NCBI RefSeq assembly: GCF_000157895.3
Contig: NC_022663.1
Location: forward strand, 1,426,001 to 1,490,000
Direction of reading: 5' to 3'
Source: Mycobacterium kansasii ATCC 12478
GTDB lineage: Bacteria > Actinomycetota > Actinomycetes > Mycobacteriales > Mycobacteriaceae
DNA length: 64,000 nt
Below, in pieces: positions 26,261-35,759 of this stretch (positions are counted from its first letter, which is position 1; every line of letters begins with the position of its first letter). The notes under the pieces are model-generated. The model made no database searches. It was not told the DNA's origin and saw only the letters and a program-made list of their open reading frames with translations. A program made the position numbers and the translations under genes.

Positions 26261-26650
26261 ATGGGCATCAGCTTCAATCACACCATTGTTGCGTCGCACG
26301 ACAAGCGAGAGTCCGCGGAGTTCCTCACCGACCTGTTCGGCTTGCCCAAGCCGGTTGCGGTCGGCCACTTCATGGTTGTCCCACTCGAACACGGCGCCTC
26401 CCTCGATTACGCCGACGTCCCGGCAGACGACGAAATCCGTCGTCAGCACTACGCCTTCCTGGTCTCCGAGGAGGAATTCGACGCCATCTACGGCAGGATC
26501 CAATCCCGCGGATTGGCACACTGGGCCGACCCCGGTGCCACCAGGCCCGGCGAGGTCAATCATCGCGATGGCGGGCGTGGGGTGTATTTCCGGGACCCTG
26601 CCGGACATTTCCTGGAGATCCTCACCCGGCCGTACGGTTCGGGCGGCTAA
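26261..26650 (+). CDS. VOC family protein 2
   Basis: A 129-residue VOC protein beginning MGISFNHTIVASHDKRESAE and ending DPAGHFLEILTRPYG, with likely metal ligands His7, a central His and Glu of LEIL. An AAAGGAGG element at 26241-26248 supports the ATG at 26261. It follows the first VOC gene in tandem but the two proteins are not close duplicates. Its stop overlaps the stop of the convergent Rrf2 gene. Substrate unknown. Confidence 0.85.
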   Translation: MGISFNHTIVASHDKRESAEFLTDLFGLPKPVAVGHFMVVPLEHGASLDYADVPADDEIRRQHYAFLVSEEEFDAIYGRIQSRGLAHWADPGATRPGEVNHRDGGRGVYFRDPAGHFLEILTRPYGSGG

Positions 26651-27132
26651 TCCCCGCTGCGGGTTGACCCGTGGCGTTTGCTCTCCTGCGCTCGATAGTC
26701 GTCGGCAAGTTGTGCGACATGCTTGGGTAGCGTGCCGGCGGCGACGTCGGCCAGGGTGGTTTCTTCCAGCACCGACCGCATACTTGCCCGCAGCGCCCGC
26801 CACACATCGGTCAGCGCTGCGGTGGGTCCCGAGTAGGGCAGGTCGCCGAGCCCGATATCACGCACGCTCGCCAGCGGTCCGTCGATGCAGCGCAGCACGT
26901 CGGCAATGCTGATCTCGCTGCCCGGACGCGCCAGCTCATAACCGCCCTCGCGACCACGGTGGCTGCGCACCAGGCGGTCGGTGCGCAGGTTGGTCAGGAT
27001 GTCGACGAGAAATTGCGGGGGTATGCCCTGAGCCTGGGCCAAATCGTCGGTCTTGACCAGGTTGCCGGTGGGAGCCGTGGCGAGTTGGACCATCGCCCGC
27101 ACCGCGTACTCAGCCTTGGCCGACATCCGCAT
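26647..27132 (-). CDS. Rrf2 family transcriptional regulator (Rv1287-like)
   Basis: A 161-residue winged-helix regulator of the Rrf2 family, with MSAKAEYAVRAMVQLA at the N-terminus, QGIPPQFLVDILTNL as the recognition-helix region and GREGGYELARP as the wing. Fe-S members such as IscR and NsrR carry three cysteines after the wing; this protein has only one (VLRCIDG). It therefore probably does not bind a cluster that way and resembles cluster-free members such as CymR, a cysteine-metabolism regulator in Bacillus. It lies directly downstream of cysD-cysNC, making sulfate assimilation a plausible target. Tail-to-tail overlap with the VOC gene is 2 bp. Confidence 0.88.
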   Translation of the reverse strand: MRMSAKAEYAVRAMVQLATAPTGNLVKTDDLAQAQGIPPQFLVDILTNLRTDRLVRSHRGREGGYELARPGSEISIADVLRCIDGPLASVRDIGLGDLPYSGPTAALTDVWRALRASMRSVLEETTLADVAAGTLPKHVAQLADDYRAQESKRHGSTRSGD

Positions 27133-27151
27133 GCTTCAGGATTGTGCCACC

Positions 27152-27245
27152 CGCCTGAGCGACGATGCGCAACGCGAAGCGTTGCGAGAAGGAGCGTGGC
27201 AATCCGGCACCGCCTGAGCGACGATGCGCAACGCGAAGCGTTGCG
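27152..27245. repeat. Two-copy palindromic repeat between cysNC and the Rrf2 gene (MIRU-like)
   Basis: A 35-bp sequence beginning CGCCTGAGCGACGATGCGC occurs at 27152-27186 and again, identical, at 27211-27245, a 59-bp period with a 24-bp spacer. Each copy contains a perfect 7-bp inverted repeat with 5-nt loop, CGCAACG-CGAAG-CGTTGCG (27168-27186 and 27227-27245). The GACGATGC and AGAAGGAGCG segments are reminiscent of MIRU core sequence. It fills most of the 128-bp gap downstream of cysNC (minus strand) and upstream of the regulator, where it could act as a terminator or attenuator. Confidence 0.85.
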
Positions 27246-27260
27246 CTATGGATCCGTCCC

Positions 27261-29111
27261 TTAGGCCTCAGACTCCAGCAGGTCGATCAGCATCTGCGCC
27301 TGCTCGTCAAGGCCGCAGTCGGGGGTGAGCCGCAGGTCGGGATTCTTCGGCCGCTGATACGGACTGTCGATCCCGGTGAAGTGCGTGATCTCCCCCGCGC
27401 GCGCTTTGGCGTACAGGCCCTTGGGATCGCGCCGCTCACAGTCTTCGAGCGGCGTGTCGCAGAACACCTCGACAAAGTCAAACCCGGCGTCTTCGTGCAC
27501 TTTCCGGGCCAACGCGCGGTGCTCAGCCAGGGGGCTGATCGCCGGAACCAGGACGACATGGCCGCAGTCGGCGAGCAATACCGCCACATGCGCCAGCCGC
27601 CGCAGGTTTTCGGCGCGATCGGCCATACTGAATCCCAGGTCGGCGTTCAACCCGTGCCGCAGGTTGTCGCCGTCGAGAACGTAAGCGGGAACACCGCTTT
27701 CGAGCAGCTTCTGCTCCACCCGCGTGGCCACCGACGACTTGCCCGCGCCGGACAACCCGGTGAACCATACGGTGCGTCCCCGCGGCCGGTCGTTGGCTGT
27801 CACCAGCGACTTGTGCCGCACGGTGTTGGGGCTGGGCGTGTGGGCCGCGACCTCGCGCAACACCATGCCCGCCGCGACGGTTCCGTTGGTGTCGGGATCG
27901 ATGAGGATGAACGATCCGGTGGCGGCGTTGCGGGTGTATTCGTCGAGCAGCAGCGGCATCTGGGTGCGCAGCGAGATCCGGCCAAGCTCGTTGAGCTTCA
28001 AGGCGGTTGCCGTCTTGTCGCGGTGCAGCGTGTTGACGTCGAGCCGGTAGTCGAGCCCGGTAACGCGGGCGCGGGTGGTTCGGGTGGTGTGCTTGATGAT
28101 GTAGTCCCGGCCCGGCTCCAACACCGACGAATCTGCCATCCAGCACACCGTCGCGTCGAAACTTTGGGCGACCCTCGGCTGGTTGTGGGTGCGGGCGATC
28201 ATGTCGCCGCGGGAGATGTCGATGTCGTCGGCAATGCTCACCGAGACCGCCATCGGCGGAAACGCTTCCGGCACTGGACCGTTGGGGCCTTCGATGGCGG
28301 TGATCCGCGTTGTCTTACCAATCGGCAACACGACCACCTCGTCACCGGGACGCATTACCCCACTGGCCACGGTGCCCGCATAGCTGCGGTGATCTTGATG
28401 CTTGAGAGTATGCGGGCGAATCACATACTGAACCGGGAACCGCACGTCGACCAGATTTCGGTCACCCGCGATGTAGACCTCTTCGAGATGGGTCAGCAGC
28501 GCCGGTCCCTCGTACCACGGTGTCTCGTCGGACTTGGTCACGACATTGTCGCCGTTCAGCGCGGAGATGGGGATCGTGGCGACGTCTTGCACATCCAGGC
28601 GGGCGGCGAAGGCGTGGAACTCGTCCCGAATCGCCTCGAACTTGTCCTTGTCCCAACCGATCAGGTCCATCTTGTTGACCGCGAGCACAATGTGCTGAAT
28701 GCCCAGCAGCGAGGCCAGGAAAGCGTGCCGGCGGGACTGCTCCAACAGGCCGTGACGCGCATCGACCAGCACAATCACCAGTTGAGCGGTCGACGCGCCG
28801 GTGACCATGTTGCGCGTGTACTGGATGTGGCCGGGAGTGTCGGCGATGATGAATTTTCGCTTGGGCGTGGCGAAGTAACGGTAGGCGACATCGATGGTGA
28901 TGCCCTGCTCACGCTCTGCCCGCAGACCGTCGGTGACCAGAGCCAGGTCGGTGTAGTCGTGGCCGCGTTCCCGCGACGTCTGTTCCACCGACGCCCACTG
29001 GTCTTCCATGACCGCCTTGGAGTCGTAGAGTAGCCGCCCGATCAACGTCGACTTGCCGTCGTCGACGGATCCGGCGGTCGCGATGCGCAACAGCGTGGTG
29101 GATGCAGTCAT
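27261..29111 (-). CDS. cysN: Bifunctional sulfate adenylyltransferase subunit 1 / APS kinase (CysNC)
   Basis: The N-terminal half is the GTPase subunit of ATP sulfurylase, which with CysD makes adenosine phosphosulfate (APS). Its motifs are GSVDDGKS (14-21), DTPGH (91-95) and NKMD (146-149). The C-terminal third is APS kinase, making PAPS, with P-loop GLSGAGKSS (452-460). The fused 616-residue form is typical of mycobacteria. The start overlaps the cysD stop by 1 bp (TGATG). A palindromic repeat follows, then an Rrf2 regulator. Also written cysNC or nodQ-like. Confidence 0.96.
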   Translation of the reverse strand: MTASTTLLRIATAGSVDDGKSTLIGRLLYDSKAVMEDQWASVEQTSRERGHDYTDLALVTDGLRAEREQGITIDVAYRYFATPKRKFIIADTPGHIQYTRNMVTGASTAQLVIVLVDARHGLLEQSRRHAFLASLLGIQHIVLAVNKMDLIGWDKDKFEAIRDEFHAFAARLDVQDVATIPISALNGDNVVTKSDETPWYEGPALLTHLEEVYIAGDRNLVDVRFPVQYVIRPHTLKHQDHRSYAGTVASGVMRPGDEVVVLPIGKTTRITAIEGPNGPVPEAFPPMAVSVSIADDIDISRGDMIARTHNQPRVAQSFDATVCWMADSSVLEPGRDYIIKHTTRTTRARVTGLDYRLDVNTLHRDKTATALKLNELGRISLRTQMPLLLDEYTRNAATGSFILIDPDTNGTVAAGMVLREVAAHTPSPNTVRHKSLVTANDRPRGRTVWFTGLSGAGKSSVATRVEQKLLESGVPAYVLDGDNLRHGLNADLGFSMADRAENLRRLAHVAVLLADCGHVVLVPAISPLAEHRALARKVHEDAGFDFVEVFCDTPLEDCERRDPKGLYAKARAGEITHFTGIDSPYQRPKNPDLRLTPDCGLDEQAQMLIDLLESEA

Positions 29112-30040
29112 CAGAAGTACCCCTGCCGTTTGCGGTCTTCCATCCCAGCCTCCGAGATCCGGTCGTCAGCCCTGGTCGCCCCGCGTTCGGTCAGCCGGGA
29201 CACCGCCGTCTCGGCGATGACTTCAGCCACCGTCGAGGCATCTGATTCCACACACCCGGTGCAGGTGACGTCACCGACGGTGCGGAACCGCACCGTGGCC
29301 TCGAATACCGGCTCGTCGGCGCGCGGCTGCAGGTAGCGATGCACGGCCAGCAGCATCCCGTCGCGCTCAAACACCTTGCGCCGGTGGGCGAAATAGATCG
29401 ACGGCAAGGTGATGTTCTCCTCGCCGATGTAGGACCAGATGTCGAATTCGGTCCAGTTCGACAGCGGGAAGACCCGGATGTGCTCACCCTTGTGATGCCG
29501 TCCGTTGTAGAGGTTCCACAGCTCGGGCCGCTGGGCTTTGGGGTCCCACTGGCCGAATTCGTCGCGGAAGCTGAACACCCGTTCCTTGGCGCGCGCCTTC
29601 TCCTCGTCGCGTCGGGCTCCCCCGAACGCCGCGTCGAACTTGTTCTCCCGGATGGCCCGCAGCAACGTCACCGTCTGCAGCGGATTGCGCGACGGCGGGG
29701 TTTCGACGACCCGCCCGGCGTCGATGTCGTCCTGCACCGATGCCACCACCAACCGCACCCCGGACTCTGCGACCAGCTCGTCGCGGGTCGCGATCACCTC
29801 GTCGAAGTTGTGCCCGGTGTCGACGTGCATCACGGGGAACGGCGGCCGTCCCGGACGAAATGCCTTGAGCGCCAGGTGCAGCATAACGATGGAGTCCTTG
29901 CCGCCGGAGAACAACAGCACCGGCCGTTCGAACTCAGCGGCCACTTCGCGAATGATGTGGATCGCCTCGGCTTCGAGTAAGCGCAGATGGCTCAACTCGT
30001 ACTGCCCTGGCGCGGGGCCGGCCTTCACGCCGCTGGTCAT
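29111..30040 (-). CDS. cysD: Sulfate adenylyltransferase subunit 2 (CysD)
   Basis: The PP-loop catalytic subunit of ATP sulfurylase, which adenylates sulfate to APS in complex with CysN. The 309-residue protein has the PP-loop motif LLFSGGKDSIVMLHLA (near 42-57) and the downstream conserved RRDEEKARAKERVFSFRDE segment. It is first in the cysD-cysNC operon. About 220 bp of upstream sequence separates it from the carbonic anhydrase gene and should hold the promoter; a palindrome at 30090-30107 is a candidate operator. Confidence 0.96.
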   Translation of the reverse strand: MTSGVKAGPAPGQYELSHLRLLEAEAIHIIREVAAEFERPVLLFSGGKDSIVMLHLALKAFRPGRPPFPVMHVDTGHNFDEVIATRDELVAESGVRLVVASVQDDIDAGRVVETPPSRNPLQTVTLLRAIRENKFDAAFGGARRDEEKARAKERVFSFRDEFGQWDPKAQRPELWNLYNGRHHKGEHIRVFPLSNWTEFDIWSYIGEENITLPSIYFAHRRKVFERDGMLLAVHRYLQPRADEPVFEATVRFRTVGDVTCTGCVESDASTVAEVIAETAVSRLTERGATRADDRISEAGMEDRKRQGYF

Positions 30041-30089
30041 GGCTTTCCTGTCATTGTCCGGGCCTCATACTTGATAAAGTTGGTTGGAT

Positions 30090-30107
30090 TGACCAGGTTT
30101 GTGGTCA
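30090..30107. promoter_or_regulatory. Palindrome upstream of cysD, candidate operator
   Basis: A perfect 6-bp inverted repeat TGACCA-N6-TGGTCA lies 50 bp upstream of the cysD start. Spacing and position suit a dimeric winged-helix regulator. The nearby Rrf2 protein is the obvious candidate, but no consensus for this family member is known to me, so the link is inference. Confidence 0.35.
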
Positions 30108-30264
30108 TTGTCACCAATGGAACCAGCCGGTGCAGCCGCTGTCAACGACAGGACCGCTGGCAAGTTCCTAGCGATTGCCTGACCGAGGCGTGAGTTGCCG
30201 ATAGGTGGGATGCGGGGTCGCGATTCGTGATTCGTGATCCCCCGAGGCAGGTGGGACGGCAGCG

Positions 30265-30756
30265 CTACGGCGTCACTTCGTTGAGCCTGCCGGTGGCGAC
30301 GTCGAAGACGCACCCTCGCAGGGAGACGTGTTTGGTGACGAAGGGGCTGTTCTCGATGCGGCGCAACGACTGGCGCACGTCCTCGGCGACGTCAGGGAAT
30401 GACTCGGCCGCCCACGGGGGTTTTACGCCGGTCTCGTCCTGGATGGCGCGCTTGAAGTCGTCGTCGGTGAAGGTGAGCATCCCGCAATCGGTGTGGTGGA
30501 TGAGGATGATCTCCTGGGTACCCAGCAGCCGCTGGCTGATGGCCAGCGAGCGGATCACATCGTCGGTGACCACTCCGCCGGCATTGCGGATGACATGGGC
30601 CTCGCCCTCGTTGATGCCCAGCACGCGGTAGACGTCGATCCGGGCGTCCATGCAGGCAACAATCGCGATGTGTTTGCTGGGCGGCAGCGGAAGCGGCCCC
30701 TGGAAAGTTTTTGCGTACTCGGTGTTGTGAGACAGGTATTCGTCGGTGACCGTCAC
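30265..30756 (-). CDS. Beta-class carbonic anhydrase (Rv1284-like)
   Basis: A 163-residue enzyme interconverting CO2 and bicarbonate. The zinc-site residues are visible: Cys35 and the Asp37/Arg39 pair in CMDAR, and His88 and Cys91 in HHTDCG. GTG at 30754-30756 is preceded by GAGGAG and gives the same length as recalled for Rv1284; the frame is open 21 codons further upstream. It is next to the sulfate-activation genes in M. tuberculosis too, hinting at a functional link, although none is established. Confidence 0.93.
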   Translation of the reverse strand: MTVTDEYLSHNTEYAKTFQGPLPLPPSKHIAIVACMDARIDVYRVLGINEGEAHVIRNAGGVVTDDVIRSLAISQRLLGTQEIILIHHTDCGMLTFTDDDFKRAIQDETGVKPPWAAESFPDVAEDVRQSLRRIENSPFVTKHVSLRGCVFDVATGRLNEVTP

Positions 30757-30898
30757 GCCAGGCTCCTCGGGAATCGGTGTCTTACTGCGCAGAACGATGC
30801 CGCCCGAGGATCGTAACAATCGGCTGCCCGGATTTCAGCCATGAAAATCAACCGGATCGGATTCAGCCCGCGGGTTTGCATCGATGCCGCTACCCGGC

Positions 30899-32467
30899 TC
30901 AGCTGGATTTGCCGGTCACCCCGCCTGAACCATCTTCGCCGTAGAGTGAACCACCGGTACCAGCGCTGCCGCCGGCACCCCCGACCCCGGGCTTTGCGCC
31001 GGCCCCACGGCCGGCGTCGCCACCGTCGCCGCCGTCGCCGCCGTCACCGCCGCCATACTGCAGCAAGGTGGGGTTTCCGCCGTAGCCATAGGGAATGCCG
31101 CCCGAGCCCGCGGCACCGCCGTTGCCGCCAGCGCCGCCGTCTCCGTTGCGCCCGATGTGGGTTTGGCCCTGGAAGTCGACCGCAATGCGGCCATTTCCGC
31201 CGCGGCCGCCGGGCCCGCCGTCGCCGCCGAAACCACCGGGGCCGATAAGCCGGGTGCTGCCGCCGATACCGCCGTTGCCGCCGGCACCGCCATTGCCGCC
31301 GTCGATAGCGCCAAAACTAAGGTCTTCGCTGCCGCGGCCGCCGGCGCCCCCGTTCCCGCCCGCCCCACCGCCGCCGATCAGCCCACCGGTGCCGCCATGA
31401 CCACCATCACCGCCACGGCCGCCGGGGTTCACTGCGGACTGGAAAAGTGCGCCGCGGCCTCCGGGAGCTCCGTCGCCGCCCGCTCCACCGTCGCCGCCGA
31501 CTCCGTAGAGGAAGGCATGACCACCGTCACCGCCGCGCCCGCCGCTGAGCCCCGGATCGTTGTGGGCGGCTCCGAACGCAGTGATTCCTCCCGACCCGCC
31601 GTTCCCACCGTTGCCGATGAAGAATCCGCCGTTACCTCCGCGACCGCCATCGGCGAGCATCCCTCCCGGCCCACCCGCACCGCCGTTACCGAACCCCCAG
31701 GCATTACCCCCGTCCCCACCAGCACCGCCACGTGTGGGGTCTAGCGGGAATTGCCCGAAAATAGACCCGCCGCCGGCCCCGCCGCGCCCACCGTTGCCGA
31801 TGAACCCGGCGTCGCCACCGCGGCCGCCGGCTTGGCCGGCTCCGCCCGACCCGCCGGCGCCGCCCTCACCGAACCCCCAGGCCCTACCCCCGTCCCCGCC
31901 GGCCCCGCCAGGCAAGGGCGTTGACGTCGGCCTAGAAATAGACGCGCCGCCGGCCCCGCCACGGCCACCGTTGCCGATGAACCCGGCGTCGCCACCGCGG
32001 CCGCCGGCCTGGCCGGGAGCGCCCGGCGCGCCGTCGCCGCCGTTGCCGATGAGCCACCCGCCGTGGCCACCGTTCTGACCGGGGGCTATCCCGTCGGCGC
32101 CGTCGCCGATCAGTGGGCGCCCGGTCAGCGCCTGCGTGGGCCCGTTGACGGCATTGGTCACTTGTTGCCCTGCCGCGGCGAGCGCATTGGCCGCATCGGT
32201 GCTCGCGTAGGCGTTCACCGCGGCCTGTAGGTTGCGCACGAACTGGTCATGAAATGCCGTCATTTGCTCGCTGATCGCCTGATACTGCTGGCCAAACGAC
32301 CCGAACAACGCCGCGAGGGCCACGGACACCTCATCGGTGCCTGCTGCCGCGATCGTCGTCGTCGGGAAAGCGGCGAGCACATTCGCCTGGCTGATCGTCG
32401 AGCCGATGCGCCCCAATTCCGTTGCGGCGGCGTCGACGTACTCAGGCACTGCGATCACGAACGACAT
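30899..32467 (-). CDS. PE_PGRS family protein 1
   Basis: A 522-residue protein with an N-terminal PE domain (about 1-93, MSFVIAVPEYVDAAATELGR), the linker motif GRPLIGDGADG (about 116-126) and a long Gly-rich PGRS domain made of GGAGG/GGX repeats (about 130-510). PE_PGRS proteins are exported by type VII secretion and displayed on the cell surface of slow-growing mycobacteria. The ATG at 32465-32467 has an AGGAGGAC ribosome-binding site. The opposite strand shows long open frames purely because of repeat composition. Another PE_PGRS gene lies upstream in the same orientation with nearly identical start-region sequence. Confidence 0.95.
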   Translation of the reverse strand: MSFVIAVPEYVDAAATELGRIGSTISQANVLAAFPTTTIAAAGTDEVSVALAALFGSFGQQYQAISEQMTAFHDQFVRNLQAAVNAYASTDAANALAAAGQQVTNAVNGPTQALTGRPLIGDGADGIAPGQNGGHGGWLIGNGGDGAPGAPGQAGGRGGDAGFIGNGGRGGAGGASISRPTSTPLPGGAGGDGGRAWGFGEGGAGGSGGAGQAGGRGGDAGFIGNGGRGGAGGGSIFGQFPLDPTRGGAGGDGGNAWGFGNGGAGGPGGMLADGGRGGNGGFFIGNGGNGGSGGITAFGAAHNDPGLSGGRGGDGGHAFLYGVGGDGGAGGDGAPGGRGALFQSAVNPGGRGGDGGHGGTGGLIGGGGAGGNGGAGGRGSEDLSFGAIDGGNGGAGGNGGIGGSTRLIGPGGFGGDGGPGGRGGNGRIAVDFQGQTHIGRNGDGGAGGNGGAAGSGGIPYGYGGNPTLLQYGGGDGGDGGDGGDAGRGAGAKPGVGGAGGSAGTGGSLYGEDGSGGVTGKSS

Positions 32468-32744
32468 CTGCGTCCTCCTAAGCCCAACCGGACGTCATTC
32501 GTGCCCGGATCTGGGCAAAGCCTGTCGAGGAGCTCTGAGACGAACGTTTGGAAGTCATGAAATGCGCTGGTCCATCCGATCAGGTGGCGCTTGGAGGGTG
32601 GTTGGGCTGGCCGCGAGGCGGGGCGGTAGCCCGGGCGCTCCTGACGCGGTTGACGTCGGCGTGGCGGATCGGCCGGCTCCGGATCCTGCTGCCCCGCCGG
32701 CTCCGTCGCGAGTCCAATCGGTTTGGCCGCCAGCTGCGGGTGAC

Positions 32745-32897
32745 CCGGCGGCCGACGCCTCATCGGCCCCAGCGGCCGCGATCGACGTCGTCGGGACAGC
32801 AAGCGGCCGCATTCGCCTGGCTGATCGTCGAGCAGCCGCGGCCCGACTCCGCCGCCACGGCATCGACGAACTCGGGTAACGCACAGACGAACGACAT
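32745..32897 (-). pseudogene. Frameshifted PE-domain remnant between two PE_PGRS genes
   Basis: From an ATG at 32895-32897 the translation MSFVCALPEFVDAVAAESGR and then STISQAN is clearly a PE N-terminus. Near 32800-32810 the homology jumps to another frame, which continues PTTSIAAAGADEASAA as expected for PE helix 2, and then is lost by about 32745. Thus at least one frameshift and a truncation destroy the gene. The surrounding 32468-33077 otherwise holds no supported gene. It looks like the relic of a third PE or PE_PGRS copy in a local tandem family. Confidence 0.75.
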
Positions 32898-33077
32898 CAA
32901 CGTCCGCCACGCATATGAGTGCAAGGGCCAAACCGGGCCGCCGGCATAGCCACACCCTGCGCAGCTCATGTCGAGGCGGCCTTCAGGTCACATCGAGCTG
33001 GTCACATCGAGACCGGGCGGGTACGCCGGGCGGTCATGTGACGGTGCCTGACGTGGGCGTTAGGTACCCGCGTCTAG

Positions 33078-34604
33078 CTAACCCGCCGGGGAACCACCGG
33101 TCCCGCCCTCCCCGCCCGCGTAGACTCCACCGCCGCCACCATTGCCGAGGATCCCACCTGGACCGTTACCTAATTCGCCGACTCCGCCAGCTTCACCGGG
33201 TTGTACTACAGTCGTCAGTTGCATCTGCCCCGTAGCAAACGCTGTCACGAAATTGGTGACGGTGTCGACACCCTGCAGGCCGGGCATGCCGTAGAGATTG
33301 CCACCGCTGCCGCCCTTACCACCGGTGCCGCCGATGCCCGGTAACCCTGCGCCCTGCCCCGCGCTACCGCCGGGGCCACCGTCGCCGCCGTAACCGCCAC
33401 GGTGCTGCAGCAGCTGCTGCACGAAGTTGTCCGGCGGGCCATAGGGGAAGGAGATCCCGCCCGAGCCGCCGGCACCGCCGTCGCCGCCGCCACCGCCGTT
33501 GCCGTTGGCCAGGGCCGCGTTAAGACTGGACCCGCCTTGACCGCCGGGGCCGCCGGCGCCGCCGTGACCGCCGGGACCGATCAGGCGGGTGGAGCCGCCG
33601 ATTCCGCCGTCGCCACCCCTGCCGCCGGCGCCGCCGCCGCCGTCGCTCGTGGTACCCGTACCGCCGGGCCCGCCGGCGCCGCCGGGACCGCCACCACCGA
33701 TGAACCCGCCGGTGCCGCCGTTACCGCCAGAGCCCCCGGGCCCACCGCCGAATACAGCGTCGCTGTTGAAGTCGGCGACGCCGGGACCACCGGCGCCGCC
33801 TGGCCCGCCGGCCCCACCGAATCCGTAAAGGAAGGCATCGCCGCCGTCACCGCCACGCCCGCCGGGGATGCCGGGACCGATGCCCAAATTCTCCGGCAGC
33901 GGAGAGCCCCCGCCTGCCCCACCCGGCCCGCCGTTGCCGGCAAAGAACCCGGCATCACCCCCACGACCACCGTCGGCCAGCATTCCACCCGCCCCGCCGG
34001 CGCCGCCGTTACCGAATCCCCAGGCATTACCTCCCCGGCCACCGAACCCGCCCTGCAATCCGTCTATCACGCGGAAATCGGTGCCCCTGCCCCCCTTTCC
34101 GCCACTGCCGATGAAACCGGCGTCGCCGCCTCGACCGCCGGCCTGACCAGGTGCCGTCCCGTCGGCGCCGTCGCCGCCGTTGCCGATCAACCACCCGCCA
34201 TCGCCACCGTCCTGGCCGGGGGATATTCCGTCAGCACCGTCGCCGATCAGCGGGCGGCCGGTCAGCAGCTTGGCGGGACCGTTGACCACGTCGAGGACTT
34301 GTTGCTCTGCTGCGGCAAGGGCACTGGCCGCATCGGTGCTCGCATACGCGGTCACGCTGGCTTGCAGATTGCGCACGAATTGGTCGTGAAACACCGCCAC
34401 TTGCGCGCTGATCGCCTGATACTGCCAAGCATGTGCGCCGAACAACGCCGCGATGGCAGCCGAGACCTCATCGCCCCCTGCGGCGGGGATGGCCGTCGTC
34501 GGCAGGGCGGCCAGCGCGTTGGCATAGCTGATCGTCGAACCGATATTGGCTAGCTCGGTTGCTGCGGCGCCGATGAAGTCGGGTACTGCGATCACGAACG
34601 ACAT
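33078..34604 (-). CDS. PE_PGRS family protein 2
   Basis: A 508-residue PE_PGRS protein from the ATG at 34602-34604: PE domain (about 1-93, MSFVIAVPDFIGAAATELAN), GRPLIGDGADG linker, PGRS domain (about 125-440), and a C-terminal part with less regular repeats (YGMPGLQGVDTVTNFVTAF and then renewed GGNGGG-type runs). The ribosome-binding site GGAGGACGCAG before the ATG is shared with PE_PGRS 1. The frame is open upstream to 34739, but the conserved MSFV start is clear. It is divergent from the oppBCDA operon, 177 bp apart. Confidence 0.95.
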   Translation of the reverse strand: MSFVIAVPDFIGAAATELANIGSTISYANALAALPTTAIPAAGGDEVSAAIAALFGAHAWQYQAISAQVAVFHDQFVRNLQASVTAYASTDAASALAAAEQQVLDVVNGPAKLLTGRPLIGDGADGISPGQDGGDGGWLIGNGGDGADGTAPGQAGGRGGDAGFIGSGGKGGRGTDFRVIDGLQGGFGGRGGNAWGFGNGGAGGAGGMLADGGRGGDAGFFAGNGGPGGAGGGSPLPENLGIGPGIPGGRGGDGGDAFLYGFGGAGGPGGAGGPGVADFNSDAVFGGGPGGSGGNGGTGGFIGGGGPGGAGGPGGTGTTSDGGGGAGGRGGDGGIGGSTRLIGPGGHGGAGGPGGQGGSSLNAALANGNGGGGGDGGAGGSGGISFPYGPPDNFVQQLLQHRGGYGGDGGPGGSAGQGAGLPGIGGTGGKGGSGGNLYGMPGLQGVDTVTNFVTAFATGQMQLTTVVQPGEAGGVGELGNGPGGILGNGGGGGVYAGGEGGTGGSPAG

Positions 34605-34781
34605 CTGCGTCCTCCATGCGTCGTCAAACGGGCCAAGGCCAGCCCGAGTCCGCGGAAAGCCTGTCCGAGCGCCCTTCGGCGAATGTTCAGAAGTCGTGAA
34701 ATGTGCAGGTCGGCTCCGAAGCGGTGCGCCATCTGTCACCGAGTCTCGCTACCCTGTCCCAATGCGGCACGGTGGCGGGGC

Positions 34782-35755
<974 letters not shown>

Positions 35756-35759
<4 letters not shown>

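Noticed and set aside
30065..30313. Small minus-strand frame between cysD and the carbonic anhydrase
   Set aside because: No ribosome-binding site or coding features, and it covers the likely cysD promoter region.
31157..34553. Long plus-strand Ala/Pro-rich frames opposite the PE_PGRS genes
   Set aside because: They are the complements of Gly-rich PGRS repeats, which leave all frames open; no start signals or family features.
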